Positions 1-8,143 of a stretch of DNA of 47,085 nucleotides are shown here, one piece after another; the stretch's first letter is position 1, and every line of letters begins with the position of its first letter. Origin of the DNA: Singulisphaera sp. GP187 (GTDB lineage Bacteria > Planctomycetota > Planctomycetia > Gemmatales > Gemmataceae); assembly GCA_945861245.1 (NCBI GenBank), contig CAMAUE010000025.1, forward strand, positions 1 through 47,085, written 5' to 3'. The translations under genes and the position numbers were made by a program. The notes under the pieces were generated by a model that saw nothing but the letters and a program-made list of their open reading frames with translations, made no database searches and was not told the origin of the DNA.

Positions 1-1
1 C

Positions 2-8
2 GTTCGGC
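2..8 (+). other. R' half-site of an upstream attC
   Basis: GTTCGGC at the window edge, followed by GGCAGAG, is identical to the right end of the attC at 415-512 and its following bases. It marks the right boundary of a cassette lying outside the window. Confidence 0.6.
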
Positions 9-151
9 GGCAGAGGGCGCAAACGTTTCTCGCCGCCGCGGGTTCAGTTGCATGGCCAACGGGTTCGCCGATTGCGAGCCGGACGGCCGCACGGGTATCG
101 ACTCGCGTCAGCGATGCCCGATCATGTCCCGACGCGATGGGAGATTTTCAC

Positions 152-394
152 ATGCGCTGGATACGTTTCGTCTGTGGTGCGATCTTTCTCGGGGTCACCG
201 TCGCCCTGGTTTCGACGGCCCCCCCGGCCCAGGCCCAGGGCAAGGGCAAGGGCAAGGGAATCGGGCAGTCCGTCAGCGTGCTTGCCAAGAGCGGGGTTCA
301 CGGCCCACAGCTCGCGGCCTCGGTAAAGGCGCTCCAAGCCGCCAAGGGGATCGGCAACATCAACGGGCAGGCCAAGGGCAAGGGCAAGCAGTAA
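152..394 (+). CDS. Secreted Gly/Lys-rich small cassette protein
   Basis: An 80-residue protein of unknown function. It starts with a clear Sec signal peptide: MRWIR, a hydrophobic core, then APPAQAQ as the likely cleavage region. The mature part opens and closes with Gly-Lys alternations (GKGKGKG near the cleavage site, KGKGKQ at the end) around an Ala/Val-rich amphipathic middle. I chose the ATG at 152 over the in-frame ATG at 137 because it places the signal peptide at the N-terminus and has a purine-rich GGGAGA about 10 bases upstream. The stop lies 20 bases before the attC R'' box, as is usual for a cassette gene. Overlapping ORFs in other frames (48-326, 52-528) lack these features, and the longer one reads through the attC. 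Confidence 0.65.
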   Translation: MRWIRFVCGAIFLGVTVALVSTAPPAQAQGKGKGKGIGQSVSVLAKSGVHGPQLAASVKALQAAKGIGNINGQAKGKGKQ

Positions 395-414
395 GGGGCT
401 GTAGCGCGTCAGAC

Positions 415-512
415 GCCGAACCAAGCGTTGCACCACGACCGGGGCCGCATCTTCTTTTCGCGCGACACGGCGCCATTGCTGCGGCCCCGGCTGGTGAACT
501 GGTGCGTTCGGC
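415..512 (+). other. attC recombination site, cassette 1
   Basis: A 98-bp imperfect palindrome bounded by GCCGAAC (415-421) and GTTCGGC (506-512), which are exact reverse complements. Inside, CACGACCGGGGCCGC pairs with GCGGCCCCGGCTGGTG around a loop of about 30 bases. Core boxes, inner arms with unpaired bases and a variable loop are the architecture of integron attC sites. The R' box departs from the consensus GTTRRRY by a C at position 4. Confidence 0.75.
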
Positions 513-543
513 GGCAGAGAAGACATAGAGAAAACGGTGTTAC

Positions 544-1005
544 ATGGCTGATGAAAAATTGCTGAAGCCGGATGGAATCTTGCCTGGGGCGCCTTCCTCG
601 AACCCGCCCGCAACGGCGGAAAAACGCGCCGAGGTCGCCGAAGGAGAATCCCTTTCACGGCCAAGAGGATCGCAGATGATAAAGCTCGAAACAGTCCAAC
701 AGCTCAACCGGATTTGCTTCACGATCTGTATCGTGTGCATCGTGTTGGGAGCTGTGTTTTTATTTGCCCTCATTTGGATGCCGCAACTGAGCGAAACGGT
801 TATGAAGGGGTTTCTCAGCATACTGGTGTTGTTTCTGACCTCGCTCCTTGCCGTGGGCGTGATTCGGGTTTTTGTTGGGATGCCTTCGACAGTTCACGGC
901 TTGCCGACCCCCGAGACCCACGTTATGTGCCCGAATTGTGGCCAACTGGTTCCGCGAGAATCTGATAGGTGCCGACACTGCCATTGCAAGTTGATTCCCC
1001 AATAA
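544..1005 (+). CDS. Cassette-encoded two-TM protein with C-terminal zinc ribbon
   Basis: A 153-residue protein of unknown function. Residues 1-45 are hydrophilic, Pro/Ala/Glu-rich and probably disordered. Two hydrophobic segments follow at about 57-79 and 88-111, typical membrane spans. The C-terminus is a small zinc ribbon, CPNCG then CRHCHCK, close to residues 129-149, ending in LIPQ. The gene begins about 32 bases into the cassette and ends about 100 bases before the attC at 1106. That 3' stretch holds a GGCCAC/GTGGCC hairpin and no other gene. It shares the plan 'zinc ribbon plus membrane anchor' with the next cassette gene, but the order is reversed. I see no enzymatic motif. Confidence 0.7.
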   Translation: MADEKLLKPDGILPGAPSSNPPATAEKRAEVAEGESLSRPRGSQMIKLETVQQLNRICFTICIVCIVLGAVFLFALIWMPQLSETVMKGFLSILVLFLTSLLAVGVIRVFVGMPSTVHGLPTPETHVMCPNCGQLVPRESDRCRHCHCKLIPQ

Positions 1006-1105
1006 CGCTAAGCGTAGCGTCCGTATTGCTTTGGAGGCAGGCCACGTAGCCGTGGCCGGGCTCGGTAGTCCGACCCCAGTACATCCAGGGCTGCCTCGCC
1101 GCACT

Positions 1106-1199
1106 GCCGAACCAAACGCTGCAGCAGACGGCGGCCCTTTTATCGGTTTCCCAAGTATTCTGCCCAGCAGGCCGCCGCTGCTGAGCTTTGGCGTTATGC
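1106..1199 (+). other. attC recombination site, cassette 2
   Basis: A 94-bp site: R'' GCCGAAC at 1106-1112, then CAAACGCTGCAGCAGACGG, a loop, then GGCCGCCGCTGCTGAG, CTTTGGC and R' GTTATGC at 1193-1199. The reverse complement of the right side aligns with the left side along almost its whole length, with the few extra-helical bases expected of attC. The CTTTGGCGTTATGC end is very like canonical attC right ends. This is the most convincing attC in the window. Confidence 0.82.
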
Positions 1200-1217
1200 G
1201 ATGAGCGCGGAGGCCCG

Positions 1218-1448
1218 ATGGCGTTGATCCGTTGCCCGGAATGCGGCGGTGAATTGTCCACAACCGCACCGTCTTGTCCAAAATGTGGGTATCAACAACA
1301 CGCACCGCCCCCCACGGTGGTTCGCACAACTGAGGGCCTTACCGGCAAGTTCCTCGATCCCGTGAACAATGTCAGGGGCTGTCTCCGATTGGTTGTTTTG
1401 TTCTTGATAGTCGGTTTGCTCCTTTGTCTGGTCGGTAATTATCGTTAG
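1218..1448 (+). CDS. Cassette-encoded zinc-ribbon protein with C-terminal TM
   Basis: A 76-residue protein of unknown function. The N-terminus is a zinc ribbon, CPECGG at about residues 6-11 and CPKCGY at about 20-25. A Pro-rich linker and then a hydrophobic helix (LVVLFLIVGLLLCLVG) follow, with the C-terminus at NYR, so it is a tail-anchored or single-span membrane protein. The ATG at 1218 is preferred over the one at 1188 because GGAGG sits at about 1209 and the upstream ATG lies inside the attC palindrome. It starts 24 bases after the attC end, the usual position for a cassette ORF. It may bind a partner protein or nucleic acid through the ribbon; nothing in the sequence says which. Confidence 0.72.
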   Translation: MALIRCPECGGELSTTAPSCPKCGYQQHAPPPTVVRTTEGLTGKFLDPVNNVRGCLRLVVLFLIVGLLLCLVGNYR

Positions 1449-1457
1449 CGAATCTCG

Positions 1458-1464
1458 GCCGAAC
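1458..1464 (+). other. Possible orphan attC R'' box at the end of the array
   Basis: GCCGAAC occurs 10 bases after the stop of the third cassette gene, where an attC should begin, and is identical to the R'' boxes at 415 and 1106. No matching inner arms or R' box follow before the oppositely oriented gene ending at 1554. The attC may have been cut off, or the 7-mer may be chance. Confidence 0.35.
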
Positions 1465-1553
1465 CGTTCTATGCCCCCTAAAGGTTGAGCTACATTCCTT
1501 CCACGGCGACTTTTGCATTGGGTTTTTGCATGTCGTGATTGATGCAAAGTACC

Positions 1554-4500
1554 TCACCGCTGGGCTTCGGGGCGGCTTTTCTTTCGCTTCGTATTCAGGC
1601 GTTCCTCGATGGTTGCGAGCACAGCCGACTGGTCCTTCAGCCAATCCTTCGTCAGCACCAGCATCACTTCCCAGCCGAAGTTGCGCAAGAGGCGTGGCCG
1701 AAATACGTCGCGCTCGAGTACGTTGTCGTTCTGATAGTATTTTTCCGTATCGATCAAAATACCTAGCCGATGGACGCGCTCGTCAGTCGCGCGCACGGCG
1801 AGATCGCAGCGGAAGCTCGATTGGCCCACGTCGTGTTCGATCAGCCAACCGCGCTCGCTTAACACCTGACCAAGTTGGGCGACGACGCAATGCTTCTCTT
1901 CTTGAGCGGCACGAGCTTGTTCCGAGGGGTTGATCTCCCAGAGCACGCGGCGGCCTGTTTCATGATCGCCTGCCGACATCGCCTCAACGTAGCGAAGATA
2001 GTTCTTGAAGGCCCGGGCACCGTCGTTGTAGTCGTTGGTGATGGCCGAATGGCGAATCGACGACACGATGGCCATATGCTTTTTGGCGCGCGAGAAGGCG
2101 ACGTTCAGCCGGCGTTCGCCGCCGTTCTGATTGATCGGGCCGAAATTCATCAGCACTTTCCCGGTCGGTCCCGGGCCATAGCACACGCTGAGGATGATGA
2201 TATCGCGCTCGTCGCCCTGAATGTTTTCGAGGTTCTTGACGAGCAACCCGACAAACTGCCCGTCCTTTTCGCGCTCACGTTCGATCTCCAGGCGTGAGCG
2301 GAATTGTTCGTCGTCCACGGCGAGCCGTTCGAGCGCTTGCTCGATTTCGGTTTGCTGGGCTTCGGAGAACGCGATGACGCCCAGGCTCAGGCCGATGTCG
2401 CTCGCCAGCATTTCGCGGACCATGTGGGCGATGTAGTCGGCCTCGGCGGTGTTGCGTCGCTGCTCGTAGACGGCTTTGGCGAGAATGTGGAAGCTGACCG
2501 GGCGTTCGAGCAGGCGTTTCACATTTTCCTGTCCCTCCGCAGCGGCGGCGACAGCGATTTCGCGCATCCCGATCGGCGGCAGGGCGACTTCGGGAACCGT
2601 CAGCAGTCGGCCATGATAGAACGCTGCGTTGGAGAAGCTGATGAGCGATTCCGATCGGCTGCGATAATGCCAGCCGAGCATGGTGGACGCCAAGTTGCGT
2701 GCGGAATGGTTGAGCAAGCTGCTGCTGCCGAGATCGTACTCGACCTCCTGGCCGGCCTCGTCCTCGATCATCATGCGATCCTCGTCCTCGTCGTGCTTGG
2801 AGCCGAAGAAGCTGGTGGGCGGCAGCTGCATCTCATCGCCGACGACGATCACTTGTTTGGCGCGAAAGATCGCCGGCACCGCTTCTTCGAGCGTGACCTG
2901 GCTCGCTTCGTCGAAGATGACGACGTCGAACATTGCCGTCAAGGGCAGGGCATCGGACACGCTCAGCGGGCTCATGAGCCAAACGGGCTTGAGGTCCTTG
3001 AGCACCTCGCCGGTCTCGCCATCCACGAGATCGCGAATCGAGCGGAAACGCATCGTCTTGCCAAACTCGTGCTCGAGTTCGCGCCGGCCTTTGTTGTAGA
3101 TCGGTTTGCGTTCCTTCTGCTCGGGCGTGAGCTGTGCGGCAGCCACTGAGGTGATGCGGACGCTGTCAAGGAACCGACGGCAAACGCGCTCGCGCACGGT
3201 GGACGCGCTGGCTTCGTGCCATTGATCGTGCAACTCTTCGATCTTGCCAACCTGAGCGGCGTGCACGGTCGCACTGAATCGGCCCAGCACCGGATCGGCA
3301 CGCAACAGATCCTCGAGCGTCCGTGTCGCCATCGCGGCTTCGAGTTGATCGATTCGCAGCGGCGCATAGCGCAACGCCTTCGCCAGCGGCGCGGGCAGCG
3401 TGGCGACCTCCTTCAAGCATGGCAAGAACGCCGGCATCTCGCCGAGTCCGGCTTCGATCGCCTTCGCATCGACAACCAATTGCGCCAGTGAAAGCTCGCT
3501 TGCATCCTCCATCAATTGCCCGACCTGAGCAATCAGCGCATCAAGAGCGGGACGCATCTTCGCCAGCGTCATGACGATCTCCGCATCGCGCGGCGATTCG
3601 ACGATGAAGCGATGCAGCGTTTGCAAAATCGTCGGCAGCACGGATACGCCATCCGCCAATGCCGCGACTTGAGCAGAGAACTCGGGAAACGTGCCGAAGA
3701 AGCCGAAATCTTCGCGTGCCTCGGTCTCGACCTTGGCCAAGTCTGTGGCAATGGCGTGCTCCGCGTCGAGTTTCTCCAACACAGCCGAATACGGTATCGG
3801 CGGCGTATGGGCGACGAAGTCGTAGGCGGCGAGCAAGCGACTGCGCAGTCGCCAAAAGTTCGGCTGCACAAAGCGCATCAACGATGTCTCTTGTTCCTTT
3901 GCTTGCGTCAGCAAGCGCTTCGTTTCATCCGGCGATGGCTTCTGCCGCCAGCCTGCTGTGGTCATGCGAATGCGCTGCAGATCCTGCTCTTTCGTCGTGA
4001 ATCGGCGGCGCAGCGTCGTAAGCAGTTTGGCGCTGTCGGATTTGCTGGTTAGCACGCCGAGGTCGTTCGTCTCCGCCAAGAATTGCAGCTTGCCGGCGTA
4101 AGTCGCGGCCTGGGCTAACTTCGTGATCGTGTCGAAGCATTCGGCGGGCAGCTTCAACAAATGCACCTGGGCAATCAGCTGGTCAAGTAGATCGAACACG
4201 CCCGGAAGTGATTGTTGAATCGCAGCAATCGGCTGATCGAGAGCAGCGAATCGGGCGTGCAGGCTGTGCAGCGGATGCTTCGCAAAGACGCCGTCGGGCT
4301 GGATCGCTTGCAGATGCTCGCGCAGGCGAGCGATGTGTTCGCGGTTGTTGTGCCAATGCTGGTACGGCGGGATGCGCTCGCGCTCTGTCGGTTGAAGTAC
4401 GATTGCGTGCTCGCGCAATGCGATCGCGCGTTGGAAGAGCCAATGCAGCGAAACGCCTGCGCTCGCCGGTGTTGCTTGCTGGGCGGCCTGCCAGCTTTCG

Positions 4501-6722
4501 AGCGGTGCCAACTCCTTCTTCATGCCCGCGAGCAGTTTCGTTCGTTTCTCTTCTGACTTGGCCGCCTGCGTTTCCTTGGTCTCCAGGAATGCCTCATAGG
4601 TACGTTTGAGATCGAAGATAAACTCTTTCTTGTCGCCCTGCGAATCGTGGATCAGGCAGCAGAGTTCGCTCAAGCCAGATTGTTCGAGCCGATGGAAGAC
4701 GACATCAATGGCTGCCCGCTTCTCGCATACGAAGAGCACGCGTTTGCCCTGGGCGACGAAGTCGGCGATGAGGTTGGTGATGGTCTGCGATTTGCCCGTA
4801 CCAGGCGGCCCCTGGATGATGAAGCTCCGCCCGGTTCGCGCCAGGGCGATGGCCGAGGCTTGCGTCGGATCGCATTGGACGATCGGATAGCTGTCGTCGA
4901 TCGGCAACGGCTTCGCCGCCTGCGCCAGGGCATCACGCGGCTGCAGTGAAAAGATCGAATCGAATCCCGCGTGTTCGTCGGTGCGATCGAGCAGGGTCGT
5001 GTAGTCACGAACGAGCGACATCTTGCGATAGTGGAAATTGCCTAGCGTGACGTTGCACAGATCGAATTCCCAGTTATAGCGGTTGGTCTCATCCGCCGTC
5101 TGCGTGACGAGTCGACGCTCCTTGGTTTCGTCAGGCTCGGCAGCCACCATGTGCGTCCTTGGGCGCGGCGTTTCTTCGACAAGATCGCTCAGCGATGGTC
5201 GCGGCGGAGCGACGCGCGTCTGAAACAACCGCAGGCCGAGCGGATGGTAGTTGTCGCGATCATAACTGTAATCGAGATCGAGAAACGTCCGTACGCCGCG
5301 GCCCGAGAGCCTCGCCCGTCGGCAGTACTGCTCGAGTCGCCGCTGAGCCTTGGCGTGGATCAGGTTGATTCTCGGCTTGTCGATCATCTCAATCGTCAAG
5401 CCCGGCTCGCTCGTCTGCACTTTTGTCGAAAGAAGCTTGTACAATTCCTCCAACGAATTCTGCGAGAGATCGATGAACTCCGGTAGATCGACGGCATACA
5501 GATGCTTAAGGTGATGCCGCAGCACGGGGTTGATCTCCGCCTCCGTGCCTACCGGTTCGAGCGTGAAGACGTCGCGCACACCCTTGGTTTTCGCGAGTTG
5601 CACTGGCAGGAGCACGAGCGGCGAGTCGTACCGTTCCGCTGGCGTCTCCTTGAGATTCGCCCAGCGCAGGAAGCAGACAACGAGCCGAAGCTGCGCGAAG
5701 CCGTACTCGTTCTGATCGCGGCGAGCTTCGTTGCGAATACTATCGAGTTGGCTGCTTAGATACAGCGCCTCCTCGAAGCGCAGGTACTTGTTGAGCGACA
5801 CCTGTCCGCCGGCGGTGACGGCATCGCGAAAGTCGTGGTTCCAGGTTAGGATTTGCTCGGGCTTGATGCTGCGCATATCGAACGAGAGCGGAAACGATGC
5901 CCAGGTTAGATTTACCGTCTGCATCGTCGGGCGAAAATGCAAAAGCCGATTACGCCGCGAAATCTCGAACAGACGCTGTTGCAAGCAAGTCAGAATCTGG
6001 GCGCGACGGCCCTTGCGATCGTGGCTCTCGAACGTCGGCAGGCGGGCGAGATCGAAGTCGAGGTCCACCGCTTGGTCGCGGTAGTTCTCCAGCATTCTCA
6101 GAAGCGATGTCGTATCCTGCGGTCGGCGATGACGATCCAACTCGGTCATGCGGACGATCGCCTTGGCCAACACGGGATGGATCGTTTTGTTCAGGTCGAA
6201 CAGGTTGCGCCGGCTTGCCGCGAATCTTTCGAGATCCGCCGGCTCGTTGAGATTGAGGTTGCATGTGAGACTTGCGAGGATCAGGCCAAGTACGTAAATA
6301 TCCGTAAGCGGGTCGTGATGCCCGATCTCGTGCTCCCAGCTCACGTAGCCGGGGAGATAGACCGGCTGGGTGATCGCTTCGCCGCGTCGGCCAAGCTGCA
6401 AGCTGACGACGTTCTCCGTGCCGGCGTCGATGTTCATCGAAACCTGAAACTGGTTGACGACCTGCATCGCGCGCGACGCCGGCTCTTCGATCTCACGCAC
6501 CTTGGCGTTGTTCAGCGTCGGCTTGGTGAGCTTCGCGTCCTCGAACCAGAGTCGGCCGTCATCCGCGAAGATCAGGTTCACGCCGTTGAGCGGCGCGACC
6601 GACCCGGCGCGATGCGCCGCCGCGACTTGCCGAGCGAGTGGCAGAAAGCACGCCAGCGCGTCCTCCGTGGAGAAGCCTGCGGCGGCGAGACGTTGGTGCA
6701 GGAAATCGTTGAAGGAGGTCAT
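1554..6722 (-). CDS. Pseudokinase-DUF4011-SF1 helicase-nuclease fusion (Hhe-like)
   Basis: A 1722-residue cytosolic protein. Residues about 30-215 resemble a protein-kinase C-lobe: a catalytic-loop region around 36-50 without the HRD aspartate, FEDAK at 60-64, DIYVLGLIL at 141-149 and a terminal RP. No Gly-loop or VAIK is present, so it looks like a pseudokinase. Residues about 236-500 match DUF4011. The SF1 helicase core follows, with Walker A GPPGTGKS (638-645), Walker B VVIFDEAS (1267-1274), GDEMQLPP (1295-1302), WHYRSR (1351-1356), QGDERD (1502-1507) and LNVAFSRAK (1539-1547). Residues about 612-645 and 1267-1547 are split by a long helical insertion. The C-terminus (about 1612-1700, FRCDLAV and ILIDTEKYY) resembles the MTES_1575/Vsr-like endonuclease fold. 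DUF4011-helicase-Vsr proteins are known from antiviral screens (Hhe). It lies 101 bases after the M48-type gene on the same strand. Defence is an inference. Confidence 0.85.
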   Translation of the reverse strand: MTSFNDFLHQRLAAAGFSTEDALACFLPLARQVAAAHRAGSVAPLNGVNLIFADDGRLWFEDAKLTKPTLNNAKVREIEEPASRAMQVVNQFQVSMNIDAGTENVVSLQLGRRGEAITQPVYLPGYVSWEHEIGHHDPLTDIYVLGLILASLTCNLNLNEPADLERFAASRRNLFDLNKTIHPVLAKAIVRMTELDRHRRPQDTTSLLRMLENYRDQAVDLDFDLARLPTFESHDRKGRRAQILTCLQQRLFEISRRNRLLHFRPTMQTVNLTWASFPLSFDMRSIKPEQILTWNHDFRDAVTAGGQVSLNKYLRFEEALYLSSQLDSIRNEARRDQNEYGFAQLRLVVCFLRWANLKETPAERYDSPLVLLPVQLAKTKGVRDVFTLEPVGTEAEINPVLRHHLKHLYAVDLPEFIDLSQNSLEELYKLLSTKVQTSEPGLTIEMIDKPRINLIHAKAQRRLEQYCRRARLSGRGVRTFLDLDYSYDRDNYHPLGLRLFQTRVAPPRPSLSDLVEETPRPRTHMVAAEPDETKERRLVTQTADETNRYNWEFDLCNVTLGNFHYRKMSLVRDYTTLLDRTDEHAGFDSIFSLQPRDALAQAAKPLPIDDSYPIVQCDPTQASAIALARTGRSFIIQGPPGTGKSQTITNLIADFVAQGKRVLFVCEKRAAIDVVFHRLEQSGLSELCCLIHDSQGDKKEFIFDLKRTYEAFLETKETQAAKSEEKRTKLLAGMKKELAPLESWQAAQQATPASAGVSLHWLFQRAIALREHAIVLQPTERERIPPYQHWHNNREHIARLREHLQAIQPDGVFAKHPLHSLHARFAALDQPIAAIQQSLPGVFDLLDQLIAQVHLLKLPAECFDTITKLAQAATYAGKLQFLAETNDLGVLTSKSDSAKLLTTLRRRFTTKEQDLQRIRMTTAGWRQKPSPDETKRLLTQAKEQETSLMRFVQPNFWRLRSRLLAAYDFVAHTPPIPYSAVLEKLDAEHAIATDLAKVETEAREDFGFFGTFPEFSAQVAALADGVSVLPTILQTLHRFIVESPRDAEIVMTLAKMRPALDALIAQVGQLMEDASELSLAQLVVDAKAIEAGLGEMPAFLPCLKEVATLPAPLAKALRYAPLRIDQLEAAMATRTLEDLLRADPVLGRFSATVHAAQVGKIEELHDQWHEASASTVRERVCRRFLDSVRITSVAAAQLTPEQKERKPIYNKGRRELEHEFGKTMRFRSIRDLVDGETGEVLKDLKPVWLMSPLSVSDALPLTAMFDVVIFDEASQVTLEEAVPAIFRAKQVIVVGDEMQLPPTSFFGSKHDEDEDRMMIEDEAGQEVEYDLGSSSLLNHSARNLASTMLGWHYRSRSESLISFSNAAFYHGRLLTVPEVALPPIGMREIAVAAAAEGQENVKRLLERPVSFHILAKAVYEQRRNTAEADYIAHMVREMLASDIGLSLGVIAFSEAQQTEIEQALERLAVDDEQFRSRLEIEREREKDGQFVGLLVKNLENIQGDERDIIILSVCYGPGPTGKVLMNFGPINQNGGERRLNVAFSRAKKHMAIVSSIRHSAITNDYNDGARAFKNYLRYVEAMSAGDHETGRRVLWEINPSEQARAAQEEKHCVVAQLGQVLSERGWLIEHDVGQSSFRCDLAVRATDERVHRLGILIDTEKYYQNDNVLERDVFRPRLLRNFGWEVMLVLTKDWLKDQSAVLATIEERLNTKRKKSRPEAQR

Positions 6723-6744
6723 GATGTTCGTCGCAGTTTCCTGA

Positions 6745-6804
6745 TTTCCGCTTGCGGCTTAGCGCTCGCGTGAGATGCTCCGAGCGCTAAGCCGCAAGCG
6801 GAAA
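6745..6804. repeat. Family 1 palindrome
   Basis: A 60-bp near-perfect inverted repeat. The left arm reads TTTCCGCTTGCGGCTTAGCG and the right arm is its reverse complement. It lies in the gap between the M48-type gene and the helicase fusion. The same arms recur at 10769, 22359, 45135, 46012 and 46896. Confidence 0.9.
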
Positions 6805-6823
6805 ACAAAGTCGAAACGTTTTT

Positions 6824-8035
6824 TTATTTTGCGGAACCATTCGCCTTCTCAATAATCCCGTCGGCGTCTTTCTCGACCTTGGCGAAGGCTTTCTTGGTCA
6901 TGCCAAGTTCTTTTTGTGCGAGTTCGATGAAGCGTTCGTCCAACCCGAGCTTGCGTGAGAGGACGATCGCCGAGGCCAAGGCGACATCGCCGAGATCGCG
7001 GTCAACGGTGACGAAATCGAGCATCACGTAGCAAAGGTAGTCGCGCCAGGTGGCATGGGCTTGATTCACGTCGGACTTAAACTCGTCGATCGTCGATGGC
7101 GCGATGGCTCCATTCGGCGTGAAGCTCGGGAGAAAACGATTGGCGTGCGTCATCACCGTGTCGGTGCGATACCACGTCGGCGCCAGCAGAAGATCGAGCA
7201 ATTCGCGCGTGCGGCGAGCTGTTCGTTTTTGGCTAAGCAGGTCGAACTGGTCGAGGCGCATCGGTCCCTGGATCATGCGTTCGATGTCAGCGCCGGCGTC
7301 GTTGCCTCGCTCGGCCCATAACTTCAACGCACGGGCGCGGATGTACGATTCCGGATGCGTCGTTTGGTTGGCGTGTTCATCGGGCTTGGCGAGAATTTCG
7401 TCGGCCTGGCGAAGGTAGCTCTCGGCATTGACGTCGCTGACGCCGGTCTCCGTTTTGATCAACGCAGCAATGGCGGCAAGCGGGTCGCCCGACGCACGAC
7501 AGGCCCAGCGGTCGGCATAGATTTCGGTCCAAAGTCGATAGAGCCGAGCCGTCTCCGTGAATGTCGGGCCCGAGGCGGCATCGCGGCTGAGCGCGTCGAG
7601 CAGGTCGCTGAGGACGAGGTAGATGCCGTCGTCGATCGTGAAAAACACGAAATGCCCGAGTTCATGCGCGAGCACGGCACGCAGCTCGTTCTCGGCCAAC
7701 ATCTCCGCCATCGGGCCGGCCAGGATGACATGGGCTTCGCCAGGCAGATAGGCGAGCGAGGCGTTCAGCCGGGTTCCGGTTTGTGCTTGATAGAGCGTGA
7801 CTGTTGCCGTGAGTTGAAGTTGATCGCGTAACGCATCGACAATGGCATACATCTTGGGCTGCGCTTCGCGCTCGAGGCGATAGGTTGATTTAAGCAGATC
7901 GAGCCGAATCGCGTCGGCCTGCGCGGCACGTTGGCGCGATGACGCAAACCAGCCTACCAGGTCCGGTTCGTCGGCTTGCATCTGCGCAACAATGGCGCGG
8001 TGATAATCGGTCGGCAGCGGGTTTGTGTCGGCCAT
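6824..8035 (-). CDS. M48-like zinc metalloprotease, cytosolic
   Basis: A 403-residue protein. HELGH at about residues 124-128 gives the two zinc histidines and the catalytic glutamate of gluzincin peptidases. WTEIYADRWA at about 169-178 supplies a plausible third ligand in the E-x-x-x-D arrangement of the M48 family. There is no signal peptide and no convincing membrane span, unlike HtpX-type M48 enzymes, so it should act in the cytosol. The second half is helical and unrecognised. The ATG at 8035 is preferred to the one at 8059 because a TATAAT box ends 6 bases before it and no ribosome site is seen, consistent with a leaderless transcript. It is followed on the same strand by the helicase/nuclease fusion, so the two may work together. 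Its substrate is unknown. Confidence 0.8.
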   Translation of the reverse strand: MADTNPLPTDYHRAIVAQMQADEPDLVGWFASSRQRAAQADAIRLDLLKSTYRLEREAQPKMYAIVDALRDQLQLTATVTLYQAQTGTRLNASLAYLPGEAHVILAGPMAEMLAENELRAVLAHELGHFVFFTIDDGIYLVLSDLLDALSRDAASGPTFTETARLYRLWTEIYADRWACRASGDPLAAIAALIKTETGVSDVNAESYLRQADEILAKPDEHANQTTHPESYIRARALKLWAERGNDAGADIERMIQGPMRLDQFDLLSQKRTARRTRELLDLLLAPTWYRTDTVMTHANRFLPSFTPNGAIAPSTIDEFKSDVNQAHATWRDYLCYVMLDFVTVDRDLGDVALASAIVLSRKLGLDERFIELAQKELGMTKKAFAKVEKDADGIIEKANGSAK

Positions 8036-8041
8036 GCGGGA

Positions 8042-8070
8042 ATTATAGCGGCATTTCATGCCTTTGTTTA
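8042..8070 (-). promoter_or_regulatory. Predicted promoter of the M48-type gene, leaderless
   Basis: On the minus strand, TAAACA (8065-8070), a 17-bp spacer and a perfect TATAAT (8042-8047) lie 6 bases before the ATG at 8035. Transcription would begin at or next to the start codon. The -35 box overlaps the end of a palindromic repeat. Confidence 0.5.
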
Positions 8071-8133
8071 GCCGTTCGCCTTTTGGCGAGCGCGGGCGCG
8101 ACAGTCGCGCTCGCCAAAGGCGAGCGGCTAAAC
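8066..8133. repeat. Family 2 palindrome
   Basis: A 68-bp inverted repeat with arms GTTTAGCCGYTCGCC and GGCGAGCGGCTAAAC. It lies between the CPBP gene and the M48-type gene. Related copies are at 18700-18784 (inside metH) and 38653-38733. Confidence 0.88.
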
Positions 8134-8143
8134 GAATCGGAGT

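Larger units (their letters stand above)
1..1464 (+). mobile_element. 3' part of an integron gene-cassette array (partial)
   Basis: Three short plus-strand genes are each followed by, or end close to, an attC-like site. Cassette 1 runs from about 3 to 506, cassette 2 from about 507 to 1193, and a third begins at about 1194. The R' box GTTCGGC at 2-8 and the bases after it (GGCAGAG) repeat at 506-519, so the window opens inside the array, just after the attC of an upstream cassette. Integron cassettes typically hold one promoterless small ORF plus an attC, which fits. No integrase gene or attI is visible here; it could lie to the left, or this could be a cluster of attC sites lacking an integrase. 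Confidence 0.78.

Noticed and set aside
52..528. 158-residue plus-strand ORF overlapping cassette 1
   Set aside because: It runs straight through the attC hairpin, has no ribosome site and is Gly/Gln/Arg-rich in a way typical of an out-of-frame reading; the 152-394 frame has a signal peptide and a proper stop before the attC.
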